A stretch of DNA of 64,000 nt from Gigaspora margarita (GCA_009809945.1 WTPW01000428.1:355118-419117); one strand, 5' to 3'. Numbered from the stretch's first letter, positions 1 through 12,840 are shown. The notes: generated by a model not told the origin, from the sequence alone. A program made the numbers and translations.

Positions 1-560
1 AGAATAAATAATTAAATAAAAATAAAATAAAAAATAAAAATGAATTAAAAATTATAAAATAAAAAATAAAAACGAATTAAAAATTAAAAAATTTAAATAA
101 GTTAAAACATTAAATAAATAAAAAAAATTTAATTTAAATAAAAAAAAGAAAAAAAATAAAATGAATTAATAAATTAAAAAAAAAAATAAAAAAAAAAATA
201 AAATAAGAAAAATAAATAATAAAATAAAAATAAAAAAAGAATAAAACGAAAAATAAATAATAAAATAATTTATTAAAAAAAAATTTAAATAAAAAATTTA
301 AATTAAAAAAAAATTGAATGGTTAAAAAAAAAACAATTTTTAATTTAAATTTTTTATTTAATCCGTTTTTAAATTTTTTTTTAATAAATTATTTTATTAT
401 TTATTTTCTTTTTTTTTATTTTTTTTTTAAATTAAATTATTTTTATATTTTTTTTTATTTAATTTTTCTTAAATTATTTTAATATTTTAATTTACCGGTA
501 TTTAAATTTTTTAGTTTTTAATTCATTTTTATTTTTATTTATTCTAAACTATTTTTTTTG
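1..560. repeat. A-rich then T-rich low-complexity tract
   Basis: The first ~350 bases are almost only A with scattered TAA/TTAAA motifs. The next ~200 bases are almost only T with the complementary motifs, so the halves could pair loosely as an inverted repeat. No gene or clear element boundary is visible. The stretch 560-890 that follows is ordinary AT-rich DNA in which I see nothing. Confidence 0.7.
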
Positions 561-891
561 ATTATTAGTGTACGTGTTTCTTCCTATCTTAACCTAACTT
601 ACATTGCTTATAGTGATATTAATCGAATGTACCACTGCGAGGTAAAGCAGCCTATATATACATACTAGAGTGATGAAAAGTTAAAAAAAACTCTTTTCAA
701 TCGAATAAAAAACACTTCGAAGGCTCTTTTTAGCAGTTTTTCTTGAATTGCTATATGGTAAGCATTATTTTTTATTTATTTTTCTTTTAATTTAGTTAAA
801 TTATTTTATTTTAAATTATTTTATTTGACATAATTCTTTACATAAACCATTTCTATACTAATAAAACCATTTCTATACCAATACTACACTA

Positions 892-926
892 ATCCTAACC
901 CTAACCTTAACCCTAACCCTAAACTG
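892..926 (+). repeat. Interstitial telomere-like CCCTAA repeats
   Basis: About five CCCTAA or CCTTAA units in a row, matching the fungal/metazoan TTAGGG telomere unit on the opposite strand. They lie inside ordinary AT-rich DNA, so this is an interstitial tract and not a chromosome end. Two-unit versions occur near 9017 and 13148 (the latter inside a MITE). Confidence 0.6.
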
Positions 927-1139
927 TGCAAGTACTTCTTACACTAATCCTGCGATGTAACCCATATAACAAATACAGAAATAAATTAGTATGACAAAAC
1001 GTAAACAATAAGACGGAAGCTGAGTTTAAGAAGACAAGTATTTTTTCTTACGTTATATTCTTTCTTTTTTTTCTCTCCTTGAACTAACTTTTTTTTTTGT
1101 AGGTTTTGATTTCCAAATTTACACTAGGGCCAAAGAAGT

Positions 1140-1310
1140 ATATGAAAAGAGGCACCAGCATGAGCGATAAAAAGAAGCACTAGTAAACGACAATACGCTA
1201 GTGACAAAAAGAGGTACCAGTAAATAATGATGGCATTAGCGACACAAAGAAGTACCAGTAAATGACGACTCCAGTGACGAAAAGAGGGAAAAGAGGCAGT
1301 AAAGTTTTGA
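1140..1310. repeat. Degenerate short tandem repeat
   Basis: Variants of a unit reading roughly AGAGGTACCAGTAAATGACG with GCTAGTGACAAA recur four to five times. The minus-strand 64-residue reading frame across it is a by-product of the repeat. From 1310 to 2300 nothing else is seen except AT-rich DNA. Confidence 0.45.
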
Positions 1311-2304
1311 CGGCACAAAAAAAATAATGAAAAGATGTAAACAAAAAAAGAGGTTGTATATATATGATCTGTGTAACTGAAAAGGAAATTTGCCTAATCT
1401 TAATCAGAAGGTGATCGGAGGCCAGGTTTTCACGTAACTCAGAAAATCTCTCCTACATCCTGTATCTGTCATTAGATGATAGATAAAAATCTTGCAACTA
1501 TACTTTTGTTTGTTGACATTGTGTAGATCATTTACCTTATGACATAATATTAATGCATTCGGGTAACATTGAAGACCCCAAATGCATTAATATATAATAC
1601 CACTATAAGACTACTATAATAAAAAAATCTAATTGTATATATCATCAATTTTTTTAGGATGATTGAGATTTCCTAGATAGTACAATATAAATAACCTAAA
1701 ATAACATATGATCATCACCTGATTTCAATTGAATGTCATTGTAAAAAAAAATTAGTAACATGATCACTATTAAAATATAGATCATTGTATTCTACCTTTA
1801 ATAAAAAAAATAATTAACTCATCTATATTAGTTTAAAAATAAATAATATATAAAGTAAAAAAATTTAATTTATATTATCAAAATAAAAATTTTGTGCTGA
1901 ATAATAAAATACTAAAATATATATTTTTTTAGTATTATACAAAAAAAAATTGCACAAAGATATATTAATTGATAATTCACAAGTCAACTGGATAAAATGA
2001 TCTGCAATTACTAAATAAATTTGACACAATTTACTTAATAAAAATTTATATTTGTAAATATAAAGATTTTATATTAAATATGTACTGTACTGTATAACTC
2101 TGCAATAGTCATATTCGTATTAGTCACAATCTTGCTATAGTCATCTCAATTCTTCTATTTAACTATATATACTATATATAAATTCTTGCTTGCATTAGTC
2201 ACAATCTTGCAATAGGCACATAGAATGTCTGATTTTGGTATATGACTATAGCAGGATTATACTATATATATGTATATATGTACTTTATTGATTTTAATTT
2301 TACT

Positions 2305-2405
2305 ATTACTCGCCCATTACCCACTTACTATTACCCACCTGCCCATTATCTACCCACCTATTACCCACTCGCCTATTACCCATCTGCCCATTATCCACTT
2401 ACTAT
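2305..2405 (+). repeat. CCCATTAC/CCCATCTG minisatellite
   Basis: Roughly eight short units of the type CCCATTA(C/T) joined by CCACTTA, CCACCTG or CCATCTG. Weaker members continue at 2640-2745. The 66-residue ORF here is only repeat translation. Confidence 0.6.
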
Positions 2406-2630
2406 ACATGAGGATGAAAGCATTTCAGGTTTGAAAACCTAAAATTAAAATTTGAAAATGAAATTGTTTTTGACCTATTTTACTTGAAAGATGAAATTAT
2501 TTGATACTTTTTTTGAATAGACGAAATTATAAGGAACATATCTATATAAATTTCATTTGCTCTTCCTTATAAAAAATTTTAATTTTTTCTAATGAAGACG
2601 AAATAGGCCTTTTTCAAAAATCAATTTCAG
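2405..2630 (+). repeat. Dispersed repeat, inverted partner at 59627-59850
   Basis: About 225 bases beginning near GATGAAAGCATTTCAGG and ending near AAAAATCAATTTC. An inverted copy lies near the other end of the window, with small indels. The unit has no coding potential. It contains several GAAATTAT/GACGAAAT motifs in both orientations. It is probably a short MITE-like repeat of unknown class. Confidence 0.6.
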
Positions 2631-2797
2631 TAGTATCACTACCACTCACCCATTAGCTACACATCTATTACTTATGCATCTATTACCTACCTGCTCATTA
2701 CATCTGCTTCATTTATTATCTACTTGCTTATTACTCCTATCTGCCTATTTGTTACTAATTTAAAATCCAACTCATCTGCTCCTATAGGTTGCACTAT

Positions 2798-3240
2798 CCC
2801 TGTAAGAAAAAGTGGCACGTGGTACGGTCCAAAATGGCATGGGAAAAACAACCATTACGTGCCTCCACAAAAAATTTCACGTGCAAATCACGGTCCACAA
2901 ACCGTTCCTTCACTGCAATTTCCGTAGAAAAACGTGCCAAAAATCCGTGCCAAAATCCGTGGATTTTGGATTAGTAAACTGCTGCAAAATCCGGTCCATT
3001 TACTGTTCAAAATTTACGGGTGAACGTGCCAAAAATGGCACGGTGAAAAGAAACCATCCCGTACCACACGTGCCAAACATGGTGCACTATCCCATGCCTT
3101 TCCATTATTTTAGTGAACGTGCCAAAATACGTGTATTTTGGCTTAGTAAACTGCTGCAAAATCCGGTCCATTTGCGGTCAAAAATTCACGCATATACCCG
3201 TATTGGCACGGATATCACATGTGCCACTTTTCTTACAGGG
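2798..3240. mobile_element. TIR element of ~443 bp (CCCTGTAAGAAAA ends)
   Basis: The left end CCCTGTAAGAAAAAGTGGCA is mirrored at the right end by TGCCACTTTTCTTACAGGG. Both ends are flanked by TAT (bases 2795-2797 and 3241-3243), a possible 3-bp TSD. The inside is filled with variants of CGTGCCAAAAATCCGTG and GCAAAATCCGGTCCATT in tandem. The 158-residue ORF over it translates those repeats and is not believed. It is a non-autonomous DNA transposon of uncertain superfamily. Confidence 0.6.
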
Positions 3241-4490
3241 TATATATGTGTCACTAAGAATAAAATGTTATCGAACTTTCAATTATAACTATCGCTTTAA
3301 TATTTTAGGCCTCCAAAAATAGAGCTTGAACTCGAGTTAGCTTAAAAAAAATTTTATGACTTGAACATTGATAAGTTAAATACCAACGAGTTAACTTGAA
3401 TAAAATTAAATCAAGAAAAGCATTTTATTTTATTCTGATTACTATAACTTAGTAGACAGATAGAAAAATTATTTCATAACTCAATAAAATGATAATTATT
3501 AATTATTGTATTTATAAGCTATTTATATTTATTTTATATAATATTTCTTAATAGATTTGTTTAATATGTATAAATATATTATAAAGATTATTTTTTAAAC
3601 AATATTGGGTGCTGTTTAATAAAAAAGAGATTTCTCCTTTTTTTATTGAATAGCGCTCATATTTGATAGTTTAGAGTAATAATAGAGCCAATAGAAAAAT
3701 TGTAGGCCATAATCAATTCTTAAAAGTTCAGCCTAGTTAACCAGGTTGATCTATTGGCATATCTATATCAAAAGTGTAAAAGACAATCAGGCCATTCCTT
3801 GCTACAATTATATATTTCACTTTAACCCTAATAAAACTTGTATCGAAATTTTAATCTAATGCAAATTTTAACTTGACTACAAAATCAAAGTGTGTAAAAA
3901 ATAGGCAGTGAAAATATGCCTTAAATAAATTAGAGGCCTAAAAATTTTTTGCTCAATACCTTTCTATTCTTAGTTGTGTCTATGTTTACAAAGCTACTTA
4001 ATTGCTAGCTTTAGCAAATTATCTTTTTTCATCTTTTGGTGCACCTATGCTTATTCATAGCAGACCTCAGGATTATATTTTTCTACTAGAATTGCCAGGT
4101 TTAGCAGATTTTTATACTATTCAAATGCCTTTCTTTCATTCTTGGTGTGCTATGCCCTGTTTGTCTTAAATAAAAACTTGAAAAAACTATTATAATTAAA
4201 CAAAAAAACTTGAAAAAATTGTTCAATTTAATTGTTCTTTATGTATAGTAAAATTACTGGCCCAGCAGATTTTAAATATTGATTAGGCCATACAAACTTA
4301 TATAATTGGTTTTCATAACTTGGCTTGGTCAGTGGGGTAGAAACTAAATTTTTTTTTAGTATATCAGCCAATAAATGTTCTCCACAGATAATTTATGCTA
4401 TAGCAAAATTTATTATTATATGCACTAGCTAAGCTAATGTAAGAGAAGTGAACTAGTTAGCATAAATGAACTTAAATTGTAACTTTAGAG
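3241..4490. other. AT-rich stretch without genes
   Basis: No coding region is seen. The part 3940-4180 carries a motif (a 'CTTTCTATTCTTAGTTGTG' type phrase with GCTAGCTTTAGCA) that also builds the degenerate tandem region at 9960-11180, so it is a detached member of that family. Confidence 0.5.
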
Positions 4491-4495
4491 AGTGT

Positions 4496-5045
4496 GACAA
4501 ACTAGCTCAGTTAGTAGGTTGTTACCCCACAAGCGGCAGGTCTAGAGTTCAAATCCCACTGATAACAACTTTGGAAAATAGGCTTGCATATGGCTAACGG
4601 CTATCCATGGTTGGATTTAGAAAATCTGTAGTCTGGTTATACCATCTAGAAATGGGAGCTTCGGCGTAATAAATCCAGAAACCAAATTCCTAAACTGAAA
4701 GCCCATTTGAAAAGTCCCGAGTTGGGAGGTAGCGATGATCTACAACAATATCACAGGAAAGACCAAATCTGAAACTAGAATCGAAGATTGGAGAACCGAA
4801 CGACAAGATCCTTAGAAGGGGGATATACCAGCCAAACTGCCGGTTAATCGTACCGGAGGAAAAGGAAATGCGTTCTGGAAACGTGTACCAAGAAAAGGGT
4901 GACCATAAAGGCACTTAAAGCCTAGGCAGACCAATCCTTCTGGGTTGTCAGCTGGGAGTAAGGGAGAGACCGGTAAAGAATCCAGGGAAGAATGGAAGTC
5001 AGAATGTGGGTATCGGAGTTGTTGTGAACCCTACAAGGGCAAGGA
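4496..5045 (+). mobile_element. tRNA-derived retroposon (SINE-like), 3'-truncated copy
   Basis: The head carries a polymerase III A box (TAGCTCAGTTAGTAGG at 4503-4518) and a B box (AGTTCAAATCC near 4546-4556), as in tRNA-derived SINEs. The body is less AT-rich than its surroundings. It is collinear with the full-length element at 57022-58001, sharing TGGAGAACCG, ACGACAAGATCCT, CCGGAGGAAAAGG, TGTACCAAG and ACAAGGGCA. Similarity fades near 5045 and no poly-A tail follows. The 74-residue minus-strand ORF inside is not conserved in the other copy. Confidence 0.7.
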
Positions 5046-5642
5046 ATAAGAAGGAATGACTAATTAGGAAGGCTGTGGCTTGAGATACGGATCATGTTAC
5101 GGCAGCTTCTAAAGAAGGCTTGAGATACGAACATGATGGCGGCAGCACAGCATGTACGATTTAGGAATGATCTCTGAACATGCAGGTTAAGCATGGGTGG
5201 GACATGAATTAATCTGTTAGTAGGTAGCTATAGCCGCTCTAGATTAGTAATTGTGGTAAAATACATTTAATACTAAAATTAAAATAGAGGAAGTATAGCT
5301 GTTAATGGACAAATTGGGTGACTAATAGGGGGTAGCACAAATTATATATGTAACTTAAAAATGATCTTAAAAAGGTGTTAATCATGACAAAAATTGTTAA
5401 TAAAAGTTACATAGTAAAGTCCATACGTTAAAAAAAAATAAAAATAAAAAAAAAAATAAATTGTAACTTTGCCGATTTTAATTATTCAGTCTTTTTATTT
5501 ACTGGCCAAATCGATATAATTTTTATATGTAGTAGTCAGGTATTTATAATCAATATATGGGTTTGTTTTCTAATTAGTTCCACTGAATAATAAATAATTT
5601 TTTCACTTACTAGCTAAAATAAATAATTTACGTAGTGGTAAG

Positions 5643-5908
5643 TAGGGTTCCGCAATTTGATTTGATTTGATTTGATTCGATCAAATATTTGATCTCAAAT
5701 CAAATTCAAATACAGAAATTTTAAATCAAATCAAATTCAAATTGACAAAATATTCGATTCAATTCGAAAATATTTAATAAAAATTACAAATATATTTGAT
5801 TTGATTCGATTTGATTTGATCAAATCAAATTCAAATCAAGAGCTTATTCGATTCAATCAAATTCAAATATGCCTAATATTCAATTCGATTCGACTTTGAG
5901 GAACCCTA
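5643..5908. mobile_element. hAT-type MITE, 266 bp, TSD GTGGTAAG
   Basis: Termini TAGGGTTCC and GGAACCCTA form a TIR. The identical 8-bp sequence GTGGTAAG flanks it at 5635-5642 and 5909-5916. The interior is a self-complementary run of ATTTGATTTGATTCG/CAAATCAAATTC repeats, so the whole element can fold back. The 8-bp TSD and TAG start fit hAT. There is no coding capacity. Confidence 0.88.
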
Positions 5909-6123
5909 GTGGTAAGTAGGTATATCTATAAGCTTGATTTGTGAACCTGTCTGCTAACTTTAATTCCACTTATTAATAAATAATCTTTTATCATATACTT
6001 ACTAGATAAAATAAATAATTTAATATGCATTTATAAATTATAATTGTGAACTTGTTATCAATTTTAATTTCACTGATTGATAAATAATCTTTATGCTCAC
6101 TGCTAAATTAATGTAGCTATACT

Positions 6124-6623
6124 TAAGGGTAGAGGGTATATAGAACATTTCTATTAATAAACTAGTTACTAAAAATTTTATATTTAATAATAAAGAAAAT
6201 TTTTATCAAGTAACTATATTAAATTTTTTAATAAAATTGTAGAGGAGGTTTTTCTGATTCTAACAGTAGTTGAATTATTAAAATTGGCCCAGTAGAACAT
6301 AAGATATAGCTGTTTTACTTTGCAACACTATTTTACATATTGTTTACACATGATTTGATTGGCCAATTTGTGTGGCCACCGCAGAATAGACCTGGCATGC
6401 ACAAAAGTTGTTACTATAAAAACTTTACTAAATTTCATTCAAAATTAATGAAATTTTTAGAATATGCGTAATTTTTTATTACAAACAATTTTACTTAGTA
6501 CATAAATATCAATTTATTTAGTAAAAAAATAACTTTTATATGTAGCAACTTTTAAATTCATAGTAAAAATATTTTTTGTCGCTCATTTATTAATAGAAAT
6601 GATCTACATACTCTCTACCCTTA
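6124..6623. mobile_element. TIR element of ~500 bp (TAAGGGTAGAG ends)
   Basis: The left end TAAGGGTAGAGGGTATATAG and the ~40-bp region after it (through CATTTCTATTAATAAA) are mirrored at the right end finishing in CTCTACCCTTA. No exact TSD is found, so the limits may be off by a base or two. The interior shows no gene. Confidence 0.65.
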
Positions 6624-6794
6624 ATAGCAGGTATTTAAATAATCTTGAATTATTATTGCTATTGAAAAACATAGGAATATGTTCACTATCATTACAGACC
6701 CAATTTTTTTACATTAAAATACTAACTTTCTATAAGTCATTACTGATTCCAACTAACTAGATAGCTCAACTACCCACTAATGATCACTTCATGA

Positions 6795-7090
6795 TAGCTT
6801 AGTTCACTGACAATTAATTTACAGACAATTAAAAATTTACAGACAAGATTACTTTACTGACAATTAATTAACTGACATGTTCATTTTATAAATAGCACAT
6901 TTTACTGGCAAGTTTTTCTTTTTTTTTTAATAAATATATATATATAAATTATACTAATTCTAGTCTGACTCTAACTACAATAACCAGAATTACTTTGTAA
7001 GTGAAATAAGCTATTGGTAAAATAAACTGTTAATAAATAATGTCAGTAAATTAATTGTCAGTGAACTGAGCTAATAGTAAAGTAATTGCT
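6795..7090. repeat. CACTGACA-rich inverted repeat (copy 1)
   Basis: The left half has repeated TTCACTGACAATT/TTACTGACA. The right half has the complement (GTCAGTAAATTAATTGTCAGTGAA). The same layout, including the central GACTCTAACTACAATAACCAGAATTACTTTG phrase (seen in two parts), is found at 16075-16335. It is probably a foldback MITE; exact ends are not determined. A shorter relative covers ~7400-7590. Confidence 0.5.
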
Positions 7091-7623
7091 GGCGAAATGA
7101 GCACTACTGGATCTAAGTCCAATGTATTATTAGATCTTACTTAGGGATAGTTTTAGTTACAAATGATTACGATCAACTATAAACAAATTAATAAATTTTG
7201 AAATAATATTTTTTTTTGTAAGTTATCAATTACAATTATTCAGAAATAACTTTTAGCCATAGATACTTATAAAATAAATTAAAATATCTTTAAAATTCAA
7301 CATCTTAAAAATTTATCATTAGTTATGGGTTAGTCAATCAAGCCTTTTAAAGTTGCCAAGAAAGCACTTATGTGTTTTTCTATTATTTTCCCAACAAACA
7401 CATACCTGAAAAAATTTTACTGACAATTATTTCTCCAATAGCAAATTCCCAATACTTTCATTTTTTCAATATTTCATTTTCTACAATCATCATAGAAATA
7501 TATATCTAGAGGAAATGATTGTCAGTAAAATTTTTTTCTAGAAAGTATTTGCAAGCAAAATAATATTGAGGAAATAATAGGGAACCTATCTATGTTGAGA
7601 GAAAATCCTAATGCCCTTGCACT

Positions 7624-8164
7624 TAGGGATAGTAGTCAATTTGAACTTAGTCGACTTAGTTGAGTTAGCTAACTAAGTTGGTCGAATGTTCAAAAAGTCA
7701 GCTTAGTTAGCTATACAAAAATAACTAATATATTAGATTATTCACAATCTAATCCTTGAATTTTGTGCAATTAGCATTTATTGAATGTTCATGAATTTTA
7801 TATATCAGGAGAATCTTTTTGATTAAGTAGCTGTAAATATTTACAGATCCATTACTATGCTAGTACAAAAGGACCCAAGTAATCTATAAATAGCTAACAA
7901 TTTTACAAAATCTTAATATATTACTAAAAATAAAAAAGATTTGCAGAAAAATTCAAAAATAAGCATTAATATTACTAAATATAAAAAAGATCTATACAAA
8001 AATGGTTAAAAATAAGCAAAAGCAAATTGTTACCTATCTATGTATAGTTTGGGTCCTAGACGAATATAATAATAAAATAATAGAATTCACCTGATTTAAT
8101 ACTTAGCAATTTTTATTAAAATTGGCTTAGTCAGTTGATAATTTTGACCTGACTAATATCCCTA
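7624..8164. mobile_element. hAT-type element (TAGGGATA ends) with nested MITE
   Basis: The left end TAGGGATAGTAGTCAA pairs with the right end TGACTAATATCCCTA. Flanks CTTGCACT (7616-7623) and CTTGTACT (8165-8172) match at 7 of 8 bases, a decayed 8-bp TSD. The element is interrupted by the AGGACCC MITE at 7870-8057. Runs of TTAGTTGAGTTAGCTAACTAAG at 7650-7720 are self-complementary. Confidence 0.75.
7870..8057. mobile_element. AGGACCC-family hAT MITE, copy 1 (nested)
   Basis: Ends AGGACCCAAG...GTTTGGGTCCT and internal direct motifs (ACTAAAAATA, AAAGATCTGCAGAAAAA-like, AAAAATAAGC) match the family members at 30450, 35175, 53278 and 12900. The flanking 8-mers are not identical, suggesting an old insertion. 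Confidence 0.7.
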
Positions 8165-8985
8165 CTTGTACTGCTATTTATAGTTTTTTCACTGCTACTG
8201 CAGCTGCGAAAATATCATATACTTTACCATTTAACTCAACAAGAATCAGTGCATTAGCACTAATTTATCTGACAAGTCACTCACTATATGATAGATGGAA
8301 CTGGGCAGTGAACTTCTTTAATATTAACTAATGTAATGCCATCTTTCTTACTTGCAATGTTAAAAAACCTAACAATAAAAGGCTACCAAAAAAATAAATA
8401 ATTTTATACTTACCAGCTAAGTTATTAATATAATTGTAAAATAAGTATTTATAACAAATTGTAAACTCATTTGTAAATTTAATTTCACTAATTAATAAAT
8501 TATCTTTATACTCACTGCTAAATTAATGTGAATGAAATAATCTGCTTGTAATAACAGTAAATAATTTGAACTTGTTTTGCTGAATTTAATTCTTATGTTT
8601 AATAAAAATCTTTTTTACTCACTATTTAATATAATCAAATGATTTGTACATACAATAAAATATTCATAAATGAAAATTTATATTAAAAAAGAATATTACT
8701 AACTATAACCAGTAGTAACTATCACCATTTTTTTGTGTAACCAAAAAATTGCAATTTATTTTAATAACTAATTATATGATGCAATCATTATGTGATTAAT
8801 CGCATTATAAATACTACATACTTTTTTATATCATTTTTATGTAATATGACTATAAACTATATTTATTAAAAATTTCAAGGAAACAAATACATCACACTTT
8901 GATTACACTCAGCAACACCTATGAGAGTAAGTAAAGCAAACTCAACAGTCACTCGCTATAGCTATCACCTTCACATCGCTCTATT
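8165..8985. other. AT-rich stretch without genes
   Basis: Nothing identifiable is seen. No ORF is convincing on either strand. Confidence 0.5.
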
Positions 8986-8989
8986 TTCC

Positions 8990-9620
8990 TAGATCCCTAG
9001 TACAATCAACTATATCCAAACCCTAACCCTAACTAATTCCCAACTAATGACCAGCACAAACAATATCTTAATAGTATACGACAAACAAAGACTTTGGAAG
9101 AAACACCAAAAGAACAATACATGACGGCCATCTATAATCACACAAGAAAATACCAAACTGACAAAAAAAGTGCCAATATAATACAACAAAACTCAACAAC
9201 AACAACAGCAAAAAGAAAAACATGAATAATGTGAATGATTCAATACCAAAAATGAAGAGTTAGTACTGCATTAACACAAAAATGAAACTGAAAACAAAAG
9301 AAACAAAATACTTAGCTATACACATAAGAAGCACTAACCCATGCCTAAAGAAGTAACAAATTTAACAACACAAACAACAAAAGAAAAGACATATAGTGAT
9401 ATTTACAACAAAGAAAAAATGCGATACAAAAATCACTAAATTAGATGCTGCCAGATGCGAAAGAAAAACACCAAACTGGATGCACAAACTGTGTTACAAG
9501 GAAAACACAATACCAAAAATGAAAAAACACCAAACTGGATGATACTAACGATGAAAAAAGCATGTTGCAGGGCGAAACCAATGACGAATGAAGCACTAAA
9601 ATGGTAATAAAAAAATAAAA
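8990..9620 (+). repeat. A-rich degenerate minisatellite region
   Basis: The composition switches to A/C-rich. Phrases such as ACACCAAACTGGATG, AATACCAAAAATGAA and AAAGAAAAACA recur irregularly, most clearly at 9440-9560. Stops occur in all frames. It may derive from an old low-complexity coding repeat, but no protein is recoverable. Confidence 0.4.
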
Positions 9621-9954
9621 ATAAATAAATCAGTACTATAGTAATATATATATAAAAAAAAAGAAAAAATAAAAAAAAAGAATAGCAGATCTTTATATAC
9701 TGCTATATAACTAGTGGTGATCGTCACCATAAGTGATTTTAATTATATTTCTTAAAAAAAAAAATAATAAAAAAAATTAAAATCTGAGTCATCGGCTATA
9801 GAAGGTTGTTGAGTTTATATGGCCTAATGCTAAATCGCATATAAATAAACTTAGATAACCATTTTTTATTCTTATTTATTTAAAAAAAATTTTTTTTAAA
9901 AAAAAAACTATGTAGCCGGGTTACTGATCACTATCCCATGATATAAAAACCAAG

Positions 9955-11180
9955 TGTAAAATTTTGTGTGGCCTTAAATACCTTTTTTTTATCCTTGAAT
10001 GTGTCTATGTCTCTTTCATGATAGAATTCAAGATTATATTGTTTACTTGAATAATCAGAGTTAGCAGATTTCAAATACCACTAAAATGCTTTCTATTCTC
10101 AGGTGCAACAAGATCGCATTGCTTACTTGAATTGTCAGGTTGAGAAGATTAAAAAATAGCACTCAAATGCTTTTTATTATTATTGGCATCTTTTGTAGTA
10201 TAATTCAAGATTATAAAATTAACTGGTTTAGCAAATTTCAATAGAAATATGAATCATAATCTATTGAATCCAAATTTAATAGTAAATCTATTAAATTTAC
10301 TATTAAATTTAGATCCAATAGACTTCAGTTTATATTTTTACTACTAATACCTTTCATTCATTTTTGTGTGTACCACACCTTATTTACAGCAAAATATGGG
10401 ACCTCATTTTTATTTAAAATACTGCTCAAAGCTTTTTTTTATCCTTAACTGTGTTCATATTTCTTTCAAAATCACATTGTTCTTAAAAATCGTCATCTTT
10501 AGATTTCTAATGCCATTGGAATGCCTTTTTTCATTCTTGGTTGTATATATGTGCCTTTTTATTGTAGACTCAAGAATAATCTAAAAATAAATGCTAGTAA
10601 AATAAAAAAAGAATCAGTATAACAAATATAATCAAAGAAAAAAAATATATGCTGACTAATATAAAGTGTATTCAATGTGCTGAACAATTCTGGATGTGCC
10701 AAAATCAAGTTGCTTACTTGAGTTGCTGGGTTCTAAAGATTTTGAATATCACTCAAATGCTACATCTCTTATAGTATAATTCAAGATTACATTACCCATT
10801 AGAATTACTAGGTTTAGTCAATTTCAAATACTACTAAATAAAGATGTGAACTGAAATCTATTAGATCTAAATTTAATAGAAACCCATTGGATATTCATTA
10901 GGTTTAATTTAAATTTAGATTCAGTTTACATCTCTACTACTCAAATACCTTTCATTCATCCTTGGATGTACTGCTTCTTATTCACAGCAAAATATGAGAC
11001 CTTATTGCCCATTTCAAATACCACTCAGATACCTTTTTTTATCCTTAACTATATCTATATTTCTTTCAAGATCGAGTTGTCCTTGAGAATTGTTACCTTC
11101 AAAGATTTCAAATATTATTAGAATACCTTTTTTTTGTTCTTTGTTGTGTACACCAGTATGCACCTTTTTATTGTAAACTC
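9955..11180 (+). repeat. Degenerate tandem array, unit ~100-120 bp
   Basis: A unit combining TTGCTTACTTGAATTGTCAGG, a TTAGCAGATTTCAAATACCA phrase and CTCAAATGCCTTTCATTC with TTGGTTGTGT recurs about ten times with many indels. A detached piece is at 3940-4180. The small ORFs 10366-10584 and 11014-11250 simply read through the repeats. An inverted motif (ATTAAATTTAGATCCAATAG) sits inside at 10258-10330 and again near 10850-10930. Confidence 0.5.
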
Positions 11181-12350
11181 TGAGAATAAATACTAGTAAA
11201 ATAAAAAAAATATTTATAACAACTAAAATGCAAAGAAAAAAAAATACCATAAATTTCAGTGCAAGGTACCTAGGTATTTTACATTCTATATAACAACAAA
11301 CCTTGCTTTATACCCCAGGTATATTGGGCAGAACAGGGTATATTATATAGGGTATCTTGTAATAAGCATATATTAGCCTATAAGTAAAAAAATTATTATT
11401 AGTAAATTAGCCTTTGATTTGTACTTGGGTCTCTTACAAAATCCATATTGAGTGATCTTGAAATGTACCTAGTACAAATCAAAGAGGTACCAATCAAGAG
11501 AGGATACCTTGTACTAAAATTTACAGTACACTTATTAATCTAAAATGTATCTAATATGCTACTCAAAAACATTCTACCAAAATAAGTACCAATTAAATGA
11601 GTTGGTATAGCAAAAGAAAAAAGAAAAAATCTTCTTACTTGAAGAAATCTAAAGCATTAGGTTTAGTGAATTACAGAAAAAAATAATAATATAATTGCCT
11701 CTTTCTAATCTGAACCTGGATAAATCAAAATCCTTAATAAAGTTTAAAAACTGAACACAAAGTTTCTGAACTTTTGTAAGTTCAAATTAGCACATAGTAA
11801 CTTTTTAAGGACAGGCTTTTTGATATTTTTATATATAAGTTTGAATAGTTTGGATTAGAGAGAGTTGGCTGTATAAGGCAGAGTAAGATCTACTATATTT
11901 TAAGATCTAATGTAGAAACTATAGTAAACAATCTGTAAATCCATCTTATTATTTTTAAGTCAAAAAATCTAAAAAATAAAAAAACTAATAAATTTATTTA
12001 AAATAAGTTAAAAGCAACATATTACAAATTACCTTGATAGCTAATTAATATAGGGTTTAGCTTAGTAAATACTGTGTGCTTACTAAGTAAAGTTCAAAAA
12101 AAAAGATTAATATCTAATAATTTTATAATTAGAAATTTATGATATTATTCTATTATTTGTACTATTTTAATACTATATTTGTTTAAAAATTTTATAACTT
12201 TATTTATTCTTAAAAATTTTAATTCAACTTCGAGTTACAAGTAATCTTCATCATATCTTAATAAAAAAATTCTCCAATTAACTAGCAAATTATCAATTAA
12301 ATAAAAATTTTTTTCTAACTTTAACATCATTTTTTACTTAGTAAAAGGTT
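11181..12350. other. AT-rich stretch without genes
   Basis: I see no coding region. Short inverted phrases are present (for example AAGGTACC/GGTACCTT-like pairs near 11260-11500), but none resolves into an element. Confidence 0.4.
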
Positions 12351-12354
12351 CAAG

Positions 12355-12840
12355 AAATTGTATTTAATTTTGTACAAATAGAATTACCTGCTGAACAAGT
12401 TTACTTAGAAGCCAAAACAGGTTATCTTAACAAAAAGGGTTTTTATATTACAAACCAAAAAATTTTAACTTTAGCATATAGCTAACTTACTTTTTCATCA
12501 AGATAACCTATTTTTGTGACTAAGTAAAGTTGTTCAGAGCATAATTTTGCACATAATTGCTAATTTAAAATTTATAAAAATTTGTTTTTTATGAAGTTAT
12601 ATTTTGAAATTGTACAAAATTAACAAAATCTCAACTTGGTTTTTAGCTCAATTTTTTTCTCCTTTTCTTGTTTTATATACTTATAAAACTTAATTTTAAG
12701 TTTATTAGTCAAGCTGAAAAGGATCTTTAGCTCAAATTTTATAGTAAATTCATATATTTTGTTTAAATTCAAGCTGAGAAGGATCTTTAGCTCAAATTTT
12801 ATAGTAAATTCATATATTTTTGTTTAAATTTTTATTATAA
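12355..12840. repeat. Decayed relative of the giant hairpin family
   Basis: The phrases TTAGTAAAAGGTTC, AAGTAAAGTTGTTCAGAGCATAATTTTGCA and ATAATTGC recur here in degraded form. The same phrases form the arms of the hairpins at 35336-35939 and 37115-38158. A direct duplication of ~60 bp (AAGCTGA...CTTTAGCTCAAATTTTATAG) lies at ~12715-12820. No clear ends. Confidence 0.45.

Noticed and set aside
892-926. Chromosome end (telomere)
   Set aside because: Only about five imperfect units, with further non-telomeric sequence on both sides.
2812-3288. 158-residue ORF
   Set aside because: It translates repeated CGTGCCAAAA/GCAAAATCCGG units of a TIR element; the same peptide phrases recur because of the DNA repeats.
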